From JAIXRY01 sp031972855 (lineage in GTDB: Bacteria > Patescibacteriota > Minisyncoccia > Phycocordibacterales > UBA9973), in assembly GCA_031972855.1 (NCBI GenBank), contig DALYDY010000005.1, positions 1 through 52,315 of the forward strand: a DNA stretch of 52,315 nucleotides. The letters are read 5' to 3'. The translations under genes and the position numbers were made by a program. Each line of letters opens with the position of its first letter. The stretch's first letter is position 1. This document shows, in pieces, positions 25,547-33,263 of the stretch. Below the pieces are notes generated by a model. It searched no databases and had not been told where the DNA came from. It was given only the letters and a program-made list of their open reading frames with translations.

Positions 25547-27449
25547 ATACCTCACATTTTTTACTGTAGGTTTCGTGATACTGCAGAGCTTTTTTGTAAG
25601 CCTCTACTGTTTCAGGGTGACCCATGGCTTTGGCGGCATTGTCTGAAATTTTCACACAATATTTGCCGTCAATTGAGTAGGGTTTCGAAACGATTGATAA
25701 CTGCTTCAATCCCAAATTGTTGGTCAACTTTGTGCCCCAACCAAATGATATTTTTGTTTGATCAGCAAATTTATTTGTTATATTGATCATGTCAGGAATA
25801 TCGAGCCCGTCACTTGGGACCGACATTTTTCCTTTAGGATCAATATTAAATGATTTGTACTTTTCAAAAAGACTTGGAATTGCTTCCATTGGATCTTTTG
25901 AATCAATCCTAAAGCCTTTCCAATTATGGAAGACTTCTTTTGGAAGAAACTTGAAAGCAAAATCTGTACCATATGTATCAGGTAGGGAAATTGATAATGC
26001 ATAGCTATATTTTTTCCACCACGATTCATGTAGTTTTATGAATGGTTTTTTTATTGATTCGATTGAACCATCAAATTCCATTGCAACCATTCCCATAGAA
26101 AGTTCGTGGGCACAAGTACCAATCGGCATCAAGTCATACTTGGAAGCCAACGATACTTTTGAAGTACCGACAAACTGCGAACCCAATTCTTCAGCACAGC
26201 GTGATATAACAAAATCGTGCCACATAGTTCCAAAGCTTCGGCGATTACCGAAGTCTGAGAAGAATATTTTTGGATTATCTTTGATAATCTTAATATTTTT
26301 ACTCAAACGTTGAATACCTTCCGCATATACCGCCTCACGTTCCATCCGGGACATTTTTTTGAGTTGTGCTCGGTAATAAAGACCATTCACAATTCTTAAT
26401 GTTGGAATTTCTGCATGTTTTGAGTGTATCCACGGGCCCTTGGTTCTTATATCAAGCTGGCCGTTTTCAATGCCGAACGTAGGTTCGGGAATCCGCAAGT
26501 TTGCCAAATGATCCAAATATGGTTCATCAAACATTCTTGTTTCGTATTCATTTACACCACGTAAGTAATGTAACTCCGTCCTGGTTGCTTGTAATGCTAT
26601 AACATGAGCATATTCAGCCATAAAATCATCTTCAGTGATGAATTGGGCTAAATGTACATCTTTGGTACGGTTTTTGAATCTCCATTCCATTTCAGCATTA
26701 GCTAGGTGTGGGTGATCAAACAGAAAATTTCCCATTGAAAATTTGTAGAAGTCATCTTCCAAAACAGAAGTGACTATTGGCTCCTCGAGCATTGATTGGT
26801 CGAGCAAGTCCAAGTTTAGAGGAGGTAATCGTTTGATTGGTTTTTCTAAATGATTTCTTTTGATTGGTTGCTCACAAACATCAACGGTTGTTGTTTGGAT
26901 TGCGCCACTCATTTTCATCAAATGAATAGCGTCTCTTTCATCGTTCATCTTTACATTCACTGCTGCCATTGCATCAACTAGGAAAAAGGTTTCAAAACCA
27001 TTTTTAATGGAATCTAAAACTGTTGCTTTTACGCAATAGTCTGTAGCGAGGCCTCCAATATAAACTGTTTTAATTCCTTGGCTTTTTAGGAAGTCTTCAA
27101 GGTTCATACCTTGTCCTTCTACTGTACCGTGTTCATCGAATGCAGAATATGCATCCTCGTTACCCATACCTTTTGAGAGTATGTATGCAGTTGAAGGGAA
27201 GATTAGATCTTTGTGAAATTCGGCACCATGCGTATTTTGCACACAATGCTCTTTCCATTTTATGAAATGACTTGTATCTTTTGGATGCCAGTCACGAGTG
27301 AAAATTATGAGCCAGCCACTTTTTTGGGCATACTCAATCATTTTGTTCCAAGTGCCGATTAAAAGATCAGCACCTTCTACTCCCAAGGCTCCGCCAGGGA
27401 AGAAGTCTTTTGCAAGGTCAACCAAGACCAAAGCTTTCTTTGTTTTCAT
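25545..27449 (-). CDS. Bifunctional nicotinamidase / nicotinate phosphoribosyltransferase (PncA-PncB fusion)
   Basis: 634 residues catalysing two consecutive steps of NAD salvage: nicotinamide to nicotinate, then with PRPP to nicotinate mononucleotide. Residues 1-195 are a complete PncA: Asp11 in VLVDLAKDFF, metal Asp53/His55 in TRDWHP, KEHCVQNTHGAEFH, Lys93, and nucleophile Cys139 in GGLATDYCV. A linker of about 25 residues leads to a PncB domain (about 222-634) with EDDFYKFSMG, FFSDFGNRRSFGTMWHDF, FVGTSKVSLASKYDLMPIGTCAHE and the C-terminal region ending KISDNAAKAMGHPE. These are usually separate enzymes, so the fusion could channel nicotinate. An NrtR-type operator lies 39 nt upstream, and nadD is divergent. 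Confidence 0.92.
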   Translation of the reverse strand: MKTKKALVLVDLAKDFFPGGALGVEGADLLIGTWNKMIEYAQKSGWLIIFTRDWHPKDTSHFIKWKEHCVQNTHGAEFHKDLIFPSTAYILSKGMGNEDAYSAFDEHGTVEGQGMNLEDFLKSQGIKTVYIGGLATDYCVKATVLDSIKNGFETFFLVDAMAAVNVKMNDERDAIHLMKMSGAIQTTTVDVCEQPIKRNHLEKPIKRLPPLNLDLLDQSMLEEPIVTSVLEDDFYKFSMGNFLFDHPHLANAEMEWRFKNRTKDVHLAQFITEDDFMAEYAHVIALQATRTELHYLRGVNEYETRMFDEPYLDHLANLRIPEPTFGIENGQLDIRTKGPWIHSKHAEIPTLRIVNGLYYRAQLKKMSRMEREAVYAEGIQRLSKNIKIIKDNPKIFFSDFGNRRSFGTMWHDFVISRCAEELGSQFVGTSKVSLASKYDLMPIGTCAHELSMGMVAMEFDGSIESIKKPFIKLHESWWKKYSYALSISLPDTYGTDFAFKFLPKEVFHNWKGFRIDSKDPMEAIPSLFEKYKSFNIDPKGKMSVPSDGLDIPDMINITNKFADQTKISFGWGTKLTNNLGLKQLSIVSKPYSIDGKYCVKISDNAAKAMGHPETVEAYKKALQYHETYSKKCEV

Positions 27450-27487
27450 AAATTTACTTTATTTAATTGTTTTTCAATGTTCTTTAT

Positions 27488-27506
27488 TAGTGTCTTTATT
27501 ACACTA
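27488..27506. promoter_or_regulatory. NrtR-type operator, site 3 (pncA-pncB fusion)
   Basis: TAGTGTCTTTATTACACTA: perfect 6-bp arms and 7-nt spacer, 39 nt upstream of the fusion gene start. A further half site, TAGTGT, is at 27523-27528. Confidence 0.72.
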
Positions 27507-27591
27507 TATCATAATGTAGATTTAGTGTATATATTTTTATTTATTATAAACCATATATTTAAATAAGTCAATAGTAGTATAATTATCTATA

Positions 27592-27610
27592 TATTGTATT
27601 TATTACACTA
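27592..27610. promoter_or_regulatory. NrtR-type operator, site 4 (nadD)
   Basis: TATTGTATTTATTACACTA: one mismatch in the left arm. It overlaps the -35 of the nadD promoter, a position suited to repression. Confidence 0.68.
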
Positions 27611-27621
27611 TATGATATACT
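27594..27621 (+). promoter_or_regulatory. nadD promoter (leaderless)
   Basis: TTGTAT (27594-27599), 16 nt, TATACT (27616-27621). The -10 ends 6 nt before the ATG, so the transcript should start at or next to the start codon. Confidence 0.6.
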
Positions 27622-27627
27622 GTATTT

Positions 27628-28209
27628 ATGAAAGATAATCATAAACATATAGGACTCTTGTTTGGATCATTCAATCCTATTCATGAGGGGCACATCGCTC
27701 TGGCAGAAGAGGCTCTTTTAGAAAAAACTGTTGACGAAGTGTGGTTTGTTGTTTCTCCTCAAAATCCTCAAAAAGACAAAAAAACACTCGCTTCATTTGA
27801 AGATAGGGTCAATATGGTAGAGATTGCAATTGAAGGGCTTTCAAATATATCTGTTTCCAAAATTGAAGAATATTTATCTGTACCTTCATATACTTATCAC
27901 ACACTTGAGTTATTAAGAGAACAACATCCAGAATATATTTTTTCTATTATTGGTGGTAGTGATATTTTAGAAACACTACACACTTGGAAAAATTCAGTTG
28001 AAATTATTTTACATCACGACTTTATTGTACGTTCTAGAAATAAAGAACCTATAATTATTCCTGAAGGTGTACGAGTCAAAGTTCTTTCTGGAATAAAAGA
28101 ACTTTCAGCAACCCTAATTAGACAAGATATTACAGATCAGATTTTAGAAAAAGAATCTATCAATCCACTAGTTATAAAATATATAAAAGAAAATCAACTA
28201 TATAAATAG
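27628..28209 (+). CDS. nadD: Nicotinate-nucleotide adenylyltransferase
   Basis: 193 residues. The nucleotidyltransferase signature is LLFGSFNPIHEGHIALAE (HxGH-type, residues 19-22), followed by VDEVWFVVSPQNPQKD, SFEDRVNMVEIAI, IGGSDILETLHTWKN and the C-terminal ELSATLIRQDI (ISSTxIR motif). It adenylates nicotinate mononucleotide with ATP to give deamido-NAD, the step between the PncB and NadE reactions. It is divergent from the pncA-pncB fusion and convergent with the nadE operon, whose last gene ends 3 nt away. Confidence 0.94.
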   Translation: MKDNHKHIGLLFGSFNPIHEGHIALAEEALLEKTVDEVWFVVSPQNPQKDKKTLASFEDRVNMVEIAIEGLSNISVSKIEEYLSVPSYTYHTLELLREQHPEYIFSIIGGSDILETLHTWKNSVEIILHHDFIVRSRNKEPIIIPEGVRVKVLSGIKELSATLIRQDITDQILEKESINPLVIKYIKENQLYK

Positions 28210-28211
28210 CG

Positions 28212-28664
28212 TTATTGTTGTATCCACAAAACAGCTTCTTCTAAAGTTTTTGCTTGGTGTATTTTATATCGTTCGCAAATAATATCTATATTTCCTTTTC
28301 TCCAAAAACCTTCAGGACAGACCACAATCATTTTATTGGGTTTTGTACCAAATAAACCAAGTTCTAAAAGACTGATAGGGGATTTTGTTTTGGGATCAAA
28401 ATATAAAATAACTTTATGTGCTTGTTCAAGTCCATCAAGTTCCCAATTTACTTGATTATAAAATTCATAATTTTCTTTTTCTTGTTTCCAATCGCTGTTC
28501 CAAGAATCTCGTCTAGGATTAAATATTGTCCACTCTGTATCTTTTAGCATATAAGTCACACGATCTTGCCATTTTTCTGCTATATCCATTTCGATACTTC
28601 CAGCAAGGAATACTGAAGGATGTGTTTGGTCTGGAATATTTTCTGGTGGCTTAATCATTCTCAT
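28212..28664 (-). CDS. Nucleoside 2-deoxyribosyltransferase-like protein
   Basis: 150 residues. The pattern SVFLAGSIEMDIAEKWQDRV near the N-terminus, FNPRRDSW in the middle, and ALxHANxVILYFDPKTKSPISLLELGLFG match small proteins of the nucleoside 2-deoxyribosyltransferase-like group, whose active-site Glu would be in SLLELG. These enzymes cleave or exchange N-glycosidic bonds. In this place, third in the nadE-nrtR operon, it could act on a nicotinamide or nicotinate nucleoside, but no substrate residue proves that. The start is 18 nt after nrtR. Confidence 0.72.
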   Translation of the reverse strand: MRMIKPPENIPDQTHPSVFLAGSIEMDIAEKWQDRVTYMLKDTEWTIFNPRRDSWNSDWKQEKENYEFYNQVNWELDGLEQAHKVILYFDPKTKSPISLLELGLFGTKPNKMIVVCPEGFWRKGNIDIICERYKIHQAKTLEEAVLWIQQ

Positions 28665-28681
28665 AATACTAATTTTATTAT

Positions 28682-29347
28682 TTAAAAATTTTTTATTTCT
28701 AGTTCTTTTACTGCACGAGTATAAAGCTTTGCTGGACGTTGTCTCATACCTGTTAGAACGTGTTTTGTTTCTTTTATAAAACCAAGTTGATCTATTTGTT
28801 TTCTAAAATTTCTTTTATCAAGTTTTTTGTTTAGAATAACTTCATATACTTCTTGTAGTTGTGATAGTGTAAAGAGTTTTGGTAATACATTTATACCTAT
28901 TGTTGTGTACTCAAGCTTGCCTCTAAGACGTTTAATACCATAATTAATAATATCTTTATGGTCAAATGCTAGTTGTGGAAGTTTTTTTATATCGTATAGT
29001 GCTGGGGCTTGAGCCTGACTATTTTCTTTTGAATAAGTAAGTGGAGAGGGAATAAGAGCTATATAGGTAATTGAAAAAACTGGTCCACGTGGATCACGGC
29101 CTGGTGTATAAAAAGTATATAACTGTTCAAGATATGAAGGTTTTACACCTGTTTTTTCTTCTAGTATACGAATGGCTGCAATTTCTGCTGTTTCGCCAGC
29201 TAGTAAATAACCTCCAGGAAGTGCATGTATACCTTGGAATGGTTTACCTTCACGCTCAATCAGAAGCACTTTTAAGGCTCCGTCTTCTATTGTTGCTAGT
29301 ATTATATCTACAGTCACGGTTGGATTTAAAAACTGTTTTTCTTTCAT
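28682..29347 (-). CDS. nrtR: NrtR-family transcriptional regulator of NAD metabolism
   Basis: 221 residues: an N-terminal Nudix-fold domain and a C-terminal winged helix. The Nudix box is degenerate, GETAEIAAIRILEEKTGV, with Ile where catalytic enzymes have Glu after Arg, as in NrtR regulators that bind ADP-ribose without cleaving it. The C-terminal part, FTLSQLQEVYEVILNKKLDKRNFRKQI, is the typical helix-turn-helix. NrtR proteins repress NAD salvage genes, and ADP-ribose releases them. The gene lies 8 nt after nadE on the minus strand, so it is probably autoregulated through the operator before nadE. Matching palindromes occur at five places in the island. Confidence 0.9.
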   Translation of the reverse strand: MKEKQFLNPTVTVDIILATIEDGALKVLLIEREGKPFQGIHALPGGYLLAGETAEIAAIRILEEKTGVKPSYLEQLYTFYTPGRDPRGPVFSITYIALIPSPLTYSKENSQAQAPALYDIKKLPQLAFDHKDIINYGIKRLRGKLEYTTIGINVLPKLFTLSQLQEVYEVILNKKLDKRNFRKQIDQLGFIKETKHVLTGMRQRPAKLYTRAVKELEIKNF

Positions 29348-29355
29348 AATTTATA

Positions 29356-31296
29356 TTATAACTCTTTTAGCCATGTATCAGCTAGAGCGTCTGAAGGCAT
29401 ACGCCAGTCGCCACGAGGAGAAAGTGAAACAGATCCTACTTTTGGTCCGTCAGGCATTACAGAGCGTTTCCATTGATTTTTGAAAAATCTACTAATAAAT
29501 GATTTTAACCATTTTTTTATAACATCTTCACTAAAATCTCCTTCGAAAGCAATCGTCGCAAGTGCTAGTATTTTTTGTGGACTACTACCCCAACGCACAA
29601 GGTGATATAGAAAGAAATCATGAAGAATATATGGTCCAACAACATCTTCTGTTTTTTGAGTTACAACATCATCTGTCATTCTTGTTAGTTCTGGAGATAT
29701 AGGTGTTTCAAGAATATCAATAAGAACTTTTTTAAGTTTTTCATCACTCATTTCTGCTACATGACGAACAATATATTGAACAAGAGTTTTTGGAATACTT
29801 CCATTTACATTATAGTGAGCCATTTGATCACCGTTGAAAGTACACCAACCGAGAGCACTTTCAGAAAGATCTCCTGTACCAATAACCATCCCGCCGACTT
29901 GATTTGCTTTGTCCATAAGTATCATTGTTCGGTATCTAGCTTGGCTATTTTCAAAAACAACATCTTCGTTTTTTGGGTCGTGACCTATATCTTTAAAATG
30001 TTGCAATACTCCATCACTGATTGATATTTCTTCTAAGGTTACTCCTGTAGACTCTGCAAGAATAACGGCATTATTCTTTGTTCCTGATGTTGTACCAAAT
30101 CCTGGCATTGTTATGGCTACAATATTTTCTTTTGGAAGATTAAGAGCTTCACAAGTTTTTAAACAAACAAGAAATGCAAGAGTAGAATCAAGACCACCAG
30201 AAAGACCTATAACCATTTTTTTAACTCCAGAACTCTCGAGGCGTTTTGCTAAGCCTGTTACTTGGATATTAAAGATATCGTCAACAACTTCGATTTGCTC
30301 TGCTTTATTGTCAGGAAGGAAAGGAGTTTTGCTTACTGTACGTTTTAAAGGTAGGTCTTTTACACTTTGTATATTAACGGGAATTTTTTGATATTTTTGA
30401 TTTTCTACTGAATATTGATTGTCGGCAAAAGAATTTGTACGATTTCTTTCTGTAACTAAATGGTCTATATCAATATCAGCATAAGTTATTACTGTTTCTC
30501 TTTTAAAACGAGGTGATTCTGAAATCATTATTCCATTTTCCGCAATGATTGAATGTCCACTAAAAACCACATCAGTTGTTGATTCATCAACTCCAGAAGA
30601 AACGTATGCGTACGCACTTATTGTTTTAGCGGATTGCATTATGCTTAGATTTTTTCTATAAGCAGCTTTTCCAACAAGTTCATTTGAAGCTGAAAGATTT
30701 AAAAGTATTGTGGCACCATTTAAAGCATGTAGGGTTGATGGGGGAATAGGCATCCATCCGTCTTCACATATATCAATACCAAAAGTAATTTGTTCATTTG
30801 TTGTATCAGAAAATAATAAAGAACGACCATAAGGTATATCTTCATTATTTATTTTAATTGTATTTTCGTGAGTTTCGAATCCAGAAATAAACCAACGTTT
30901 TTCATAAAATTCTTTATAGTTTGGAAGGTGTAGTTTTGGAACAACTCCAACTATTTTTCCATTTGTATATATAACAGCTGCATTGATAATTCCACGAACT
31001 GTACGTATTGGAGCGCCGACAACAATAGTCGCTTCTATATCTCTAAGTTCTTCACTCAATTTTTCAAGACCTTCTGCAACATCTTTGTGCAATGATTCAT
31101 TAAGAAACAAATCTCCAGCAGTATAGCCAGTCAAAGCAAGTTCTGGAAGAACTATTAGTCTTGCGCCTTCAAAATAAGCATTTTTAATACTTTCTAGACA
31201 GATAATGATATTTTTTTGTACGTCTCCAATCGAAAGACGGGGACTAATGGTTGCAATTCTAACAAATGTGTAAGGAGTCTTGTGTTTTGATGACAT
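29356..31296 (-). CDS. nadE: Glutamine-dependent NAD+ synthetase
   Basis: 646 residues with two domains. The N-terminal nitrilase-type glutaminase has its Glu-Lys-Cys triad: Glu52 in LPELALTGY, Lys121 in VPKLHLPNYKEFYEKRWF and Cys177 in GIDICEDGW. The C-terminal synthetase has the P-loop SGGLDS (366-371) and the NAD-synthetase block GTGDLSESALGWCTFNGD. It turns deamido-NAD into NAD with ATP, using ammonia from glutamine. First gene of the minus-strand nadE-nrtR-28212 operon, with an NrtR-type operator 9 nt upstream of its start. Length and domains match the two-domain bacterial form. Confidence 0.96.
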   Translation of the reverse strand: MSSKHKTPYTFVRIATISPRLSIGDVQKNIIICLESIKNAYFEGARLIVLPELALTGYTAGDLFLNESLHKDVAEGLEKLSEELRDIEATIVVGAPIRTVRGIINAAVIYTNGKIVGVVPKLHLPNYKEFYEKRWFISGFETHENTIKINNEDIPYGRSLLFSDTTNEQITFGIDICEDGWMPIPPSTLHALNGATILLNLSASNELVGKAAYRKNLSIMQSAKTISAYAYVSSGVDESTTDVVFSGHSIIAENGIMISESPRFKRETVITYADIDIDHLVTERNRTNSFADNQYSVENQKYQKIPVNIQSVKDLPLKRTVSKTPFLPDNKAEQIEVVDDIFNIQVTGLAKRLESSGVKKMVIGLSGGLDSTLAFLVCLKTCEALNLPKENIVAITMPGFGTTSGTKNNAVILAESTGVTLEEISISDGVLQHFKDIGHDPKNEDVVFENSQARYRTMILMDKANQVGGMVIGTGDLSESALGWCTFNGDQMAHYNVNGSIPKTLVQYIVRHVAEMSDEKLKKVLIDILETPISPELTRMTDDVVTQKTEDVVGPYILHDFFLYHLVRWGSSPQKILALATIAFEGDFSEDVIKKWLKSFISRFFKNQWKRSVMPDGPKVGSVSLSPRGDWRMPSDALADTWLKEL

Positions 31297-31304
31297 ATAA
31301 TATA

Positions 31305-31323
31305 TAGTGTTTATAGTACACTA
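31305..31323. promoter_or_regulatory. NrtR-type operator, site 5 (nadE and divergent Nudix)
   Basis: TAGTGTTTATAGTACACTA: perfect 6-bp arms, 7-nt spacer, in the 99-nt divergent region between nadE and the Nudix gene. It could control both directions. Confidence 0.74.
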
Positions 31324-31395
31324 ATACTTTAGCAAATTCATTTGTCTGAGTCAACTAGTTTTGTTCATTTATAAAATTACATATACAATAATCAT

Positions 31396-32094
31396 ATGAA
31401 TACTTTAATTACACACAACGGGAAGGAAATTCCTGTTCTTGGTGAATTTGCAGAAAAAGCAATTACTTCACCAATTTTTATTTCTTGGATTAATAATATT
31501 AATCAATCTTTTATTCTCCATTCAATAAAAATTCAATCTCTCGATACTACACATTCTGGTTCTAGAGTTATTTTTATTAAAATTATTGCAAGTGTTACAT
31601 ATCCAGGAGGGAGTGAACACAACACCGTAATTTTTCTTCGTGGTAATGCTGTTGTTATTCTTCCTGTACTTATTTGCAATTCAAAACGTTATGCGCTTTT
31701 AGTAAAACAAGCACGTCTACCTGTTGGTCAAGAAATATTTGAACTTCTCGCTGGGATGATGGATGGATTATCAGATCCAAAAGAAGTTATTCTACGCGAA
31801 CTCGAAGAGGAGGCAAATTTTGTTTCTAAAGCAGGAATTGTTAAGGATGATATACGCCAACTTTCATCAAAAGGTATTATGTCATCTCCTGGTATCTTGG
31901 ATGAATGTACATTTCCATTTTTTCTTGAAAAAGAAATTTCTAAAGAATTATTTGATTCTTTAGATGGTAGTATGGGTGGTCTCGAAGAAGAAGGGGAGCA
32001 AATAAGAGTCAAGATTGTACCCTATGAAGATATTGCTAATTATTGTACAGATTCAAAGACTTTAGCCACTTTATACCTTTACGAACATCGTTAA
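31396..32094 (+). CDS. Nudix hydrolase, ADP-ribose pyrophosphatase-like (NAD island)
   Basis: 232 residues. The Nudix box is complete at about 117-142: ELLAGMMDGLSDPKEVILRELEEEANF (GX5EX7REUXEE form, spanning the D-P-K-E segment). The N-terminal beta region and a late GGLEEEGEQIRVKIVPY stretch resemble ADP-ribose pyrophosphatases and plant NUDX14-like ADP-sugar enzymes. ADP-ribose cleavage would give AMP and ribose 5-phosphate, the substrate of the PRPP synthetase encoded next. The -10-like TACAAT ends 6 nt before the ATG. It shares its control region, with an NrtR-type operator, with nadE. The substrate is inferred. Confidence 0.82.
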   Translation: MNTLITHNGKEIPVLGEFAEKAITSPIFISWINNINQSFILHSIKIQSLDTTHSGSRVIFIKIIASVTYPGGSEHNTVIFLRGNAVVILPVLICNSKRYALLVKQARLPVGQEIFELLAGMMDGLSDPKEVILRELEEEANFVSKAGIVKDDIRQLSSKGIMSSPGILDECTFPFFLEKEISKELFDSLDGSMGGLEEEGEQIRVKIVPYEDIANYCTDSKTLATLYLYEHR

Positions 32095-32111
32095 AGATTT
32101 TTGTCCCAAAG

Positions 32112-32137
32112 CACCTTTTAAGCAAAGGTGTTTTTTT
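32112..32137 (+). terminator. Terminator after the island Nudix gene
   Basis: CACCTTT pairs with AAAGGTG around TAAGC, followed by TTTTTTT. Confidence 0.8.
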
Positions 32138-32191
32138 ATTTGACATATTAATAAATATATAATACAATAATTTCAAACAAATTAACAAAAA

Positions 32192-33178
32192 ATGAACAAT
32201 AAGGACACAATTTATGTGTGTGTTGTTGGAAACAAACATGCATTACAAAAAGAAATCATTGAAGCTCTTAAGAAGATTCACTCACAAGTTGTTGAGATTC
32301 ATAACGACATATTCCGTTTTGAAAGTGGAGAACACAAACCTGTAATTAAAGAGTCTGTTAGAAATAAAGATGTTATTGTTATCTCTACTTTGGAAGAGAA
32401 TATTGATACTGAAGTATTAAAACTTCTATTTACTATAGACGCTCTGAGACGGGCAAGTGCCAACAGAATAGATGTGCTGATGCCATACCTATATTATGAC
32501 AGGCAAGATAAAACCAGTGGTAAAAGAGAATCTATTAGTTGTGCTATTCTCGCAAGATTTTATGAATTGTGTGGTGCTAGTAGTATGACTACTGTCCATC
32601 TACATAATGAAGCAATCGAAGGGTTCTTTCATGGACCTTGTGACTCTATAGGAACTAGGAAGCTTTTTTGGAATCATCTGAAAAATTATTGCATTGCTAA
32701 AGACGAATATTTTGACCCTTCTGAATGGATGATAATTTTTCCTGACGAAGGTGCAAGTAAAATTGTTAGAGACTATGTAAAGAGAGCTGGTGCTGGAGGT
32801 TATGCTGGATTTTCAAAACAGCGAATTGTTGCAAATGATGTTGAGTGGATGGATTTTTTTGGTAAAGTTGAAGGGATGCGTTGTTTTGTATTTGATGACA
32901 AAATAGATACTGGCGGAACTTTGGTAAAAGCCGGCAAATTATTGATAGAACAAGGAGCTAAAGAAACAATAGCTGCTTGTACTTACGGATTACTAAATCG
33001 TACAGCACCTACAGATCTTCAAAATTCAGCATATTCAAAAATTTTCATTACGGATTTAATGAATATTCCAGAATCAAAACTTTTTAACAAGCTTGAGATT
33101 GTTGGAACGGCAGAATATTTAGCTGAAGTCCTTATCAAAAAACACCACGGAGAATCTCTCCGTGAGGAATATTGGTAG
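32192..33178 (+). CDS. prs: Ribose-phosphate pyrophosphokinase-like protein
   Basis: 328 residues of the PRPP synthetase family: an N-terminal domain with the flexible-loop region MPYLYYDRQDKTSGKRESISCAILARFYELCGA (compare PYxxYARQDR...REPISAK), VHLHNEAIEGFF, and the PRPP-binding loop VFDDKIDTGGTLVKAG (D235-T243). The enzyme makes PRPP from ribose 5-phosphate and ATP, and PRPP is the co-substrate of the PncB domain encoded in this island. Several loop residues differ from standard Prs, so it is a divergent member, perhaps a dedicated second copy. A terminator follows; no NrtR-type site is seen directly upstream. Confidence 0.85.
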   Translation: MNNKDTIYVCVVGNKHALQKEIIEALKKIHSQVVEIHNDIFRFESGEHKPVIKESVRNKDVIVISTLEENIDTEVLKLLFTIDALRRASANRIDVLMPYLYYDRQDKTSGKRESISCAILARFYELCGASSMTTVHLHNEAIEGFFHGPCDSIGTRKLFWNHLKNYCIAKDEYFDPSEWMIIFPDEGASKIVRDYVKRAGAGGYAGFSKQRIVANDVEWMDFFGKVEGMRCFVFDDKIDTGGTLVKAGKLLIEQGAKETIAACTYGLLNRTAPTDLQNSAYSKIFITDLMNIPESKLFNKLEIVGTAEYLAEVLIKKHHGESLREEYW

Positions 33179-33184
33179 TTCTTT

Positions 33185-33212
33185 AAAAGCCCTTTTTTGG
33201 GCTTTTTCTTTT
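33185..33212 (+). terminator. Terminator after prs
   Basis: AAAAGCCC pairs with GGGCTTTT around TTTTTT, followed by TCTTTTT. It excludes a start of the next gene upstream of it. Confidence 0.8.
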
Positions 33213-33263
33213 TGGCTTATTTATGTGTTAGGATTTATATATAATAATAAATTAAATTTAATC

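Noticed and set aside
33162..33263. Upstream extension of the methyltransferase frame (34 extra codons with a hydrophobic stretch)
   Set aside because: It overlaps the prs stop codon and encodes the prs terminator hairpin; the ATG at 33264 follows the terminator and starts the recognisable domain.
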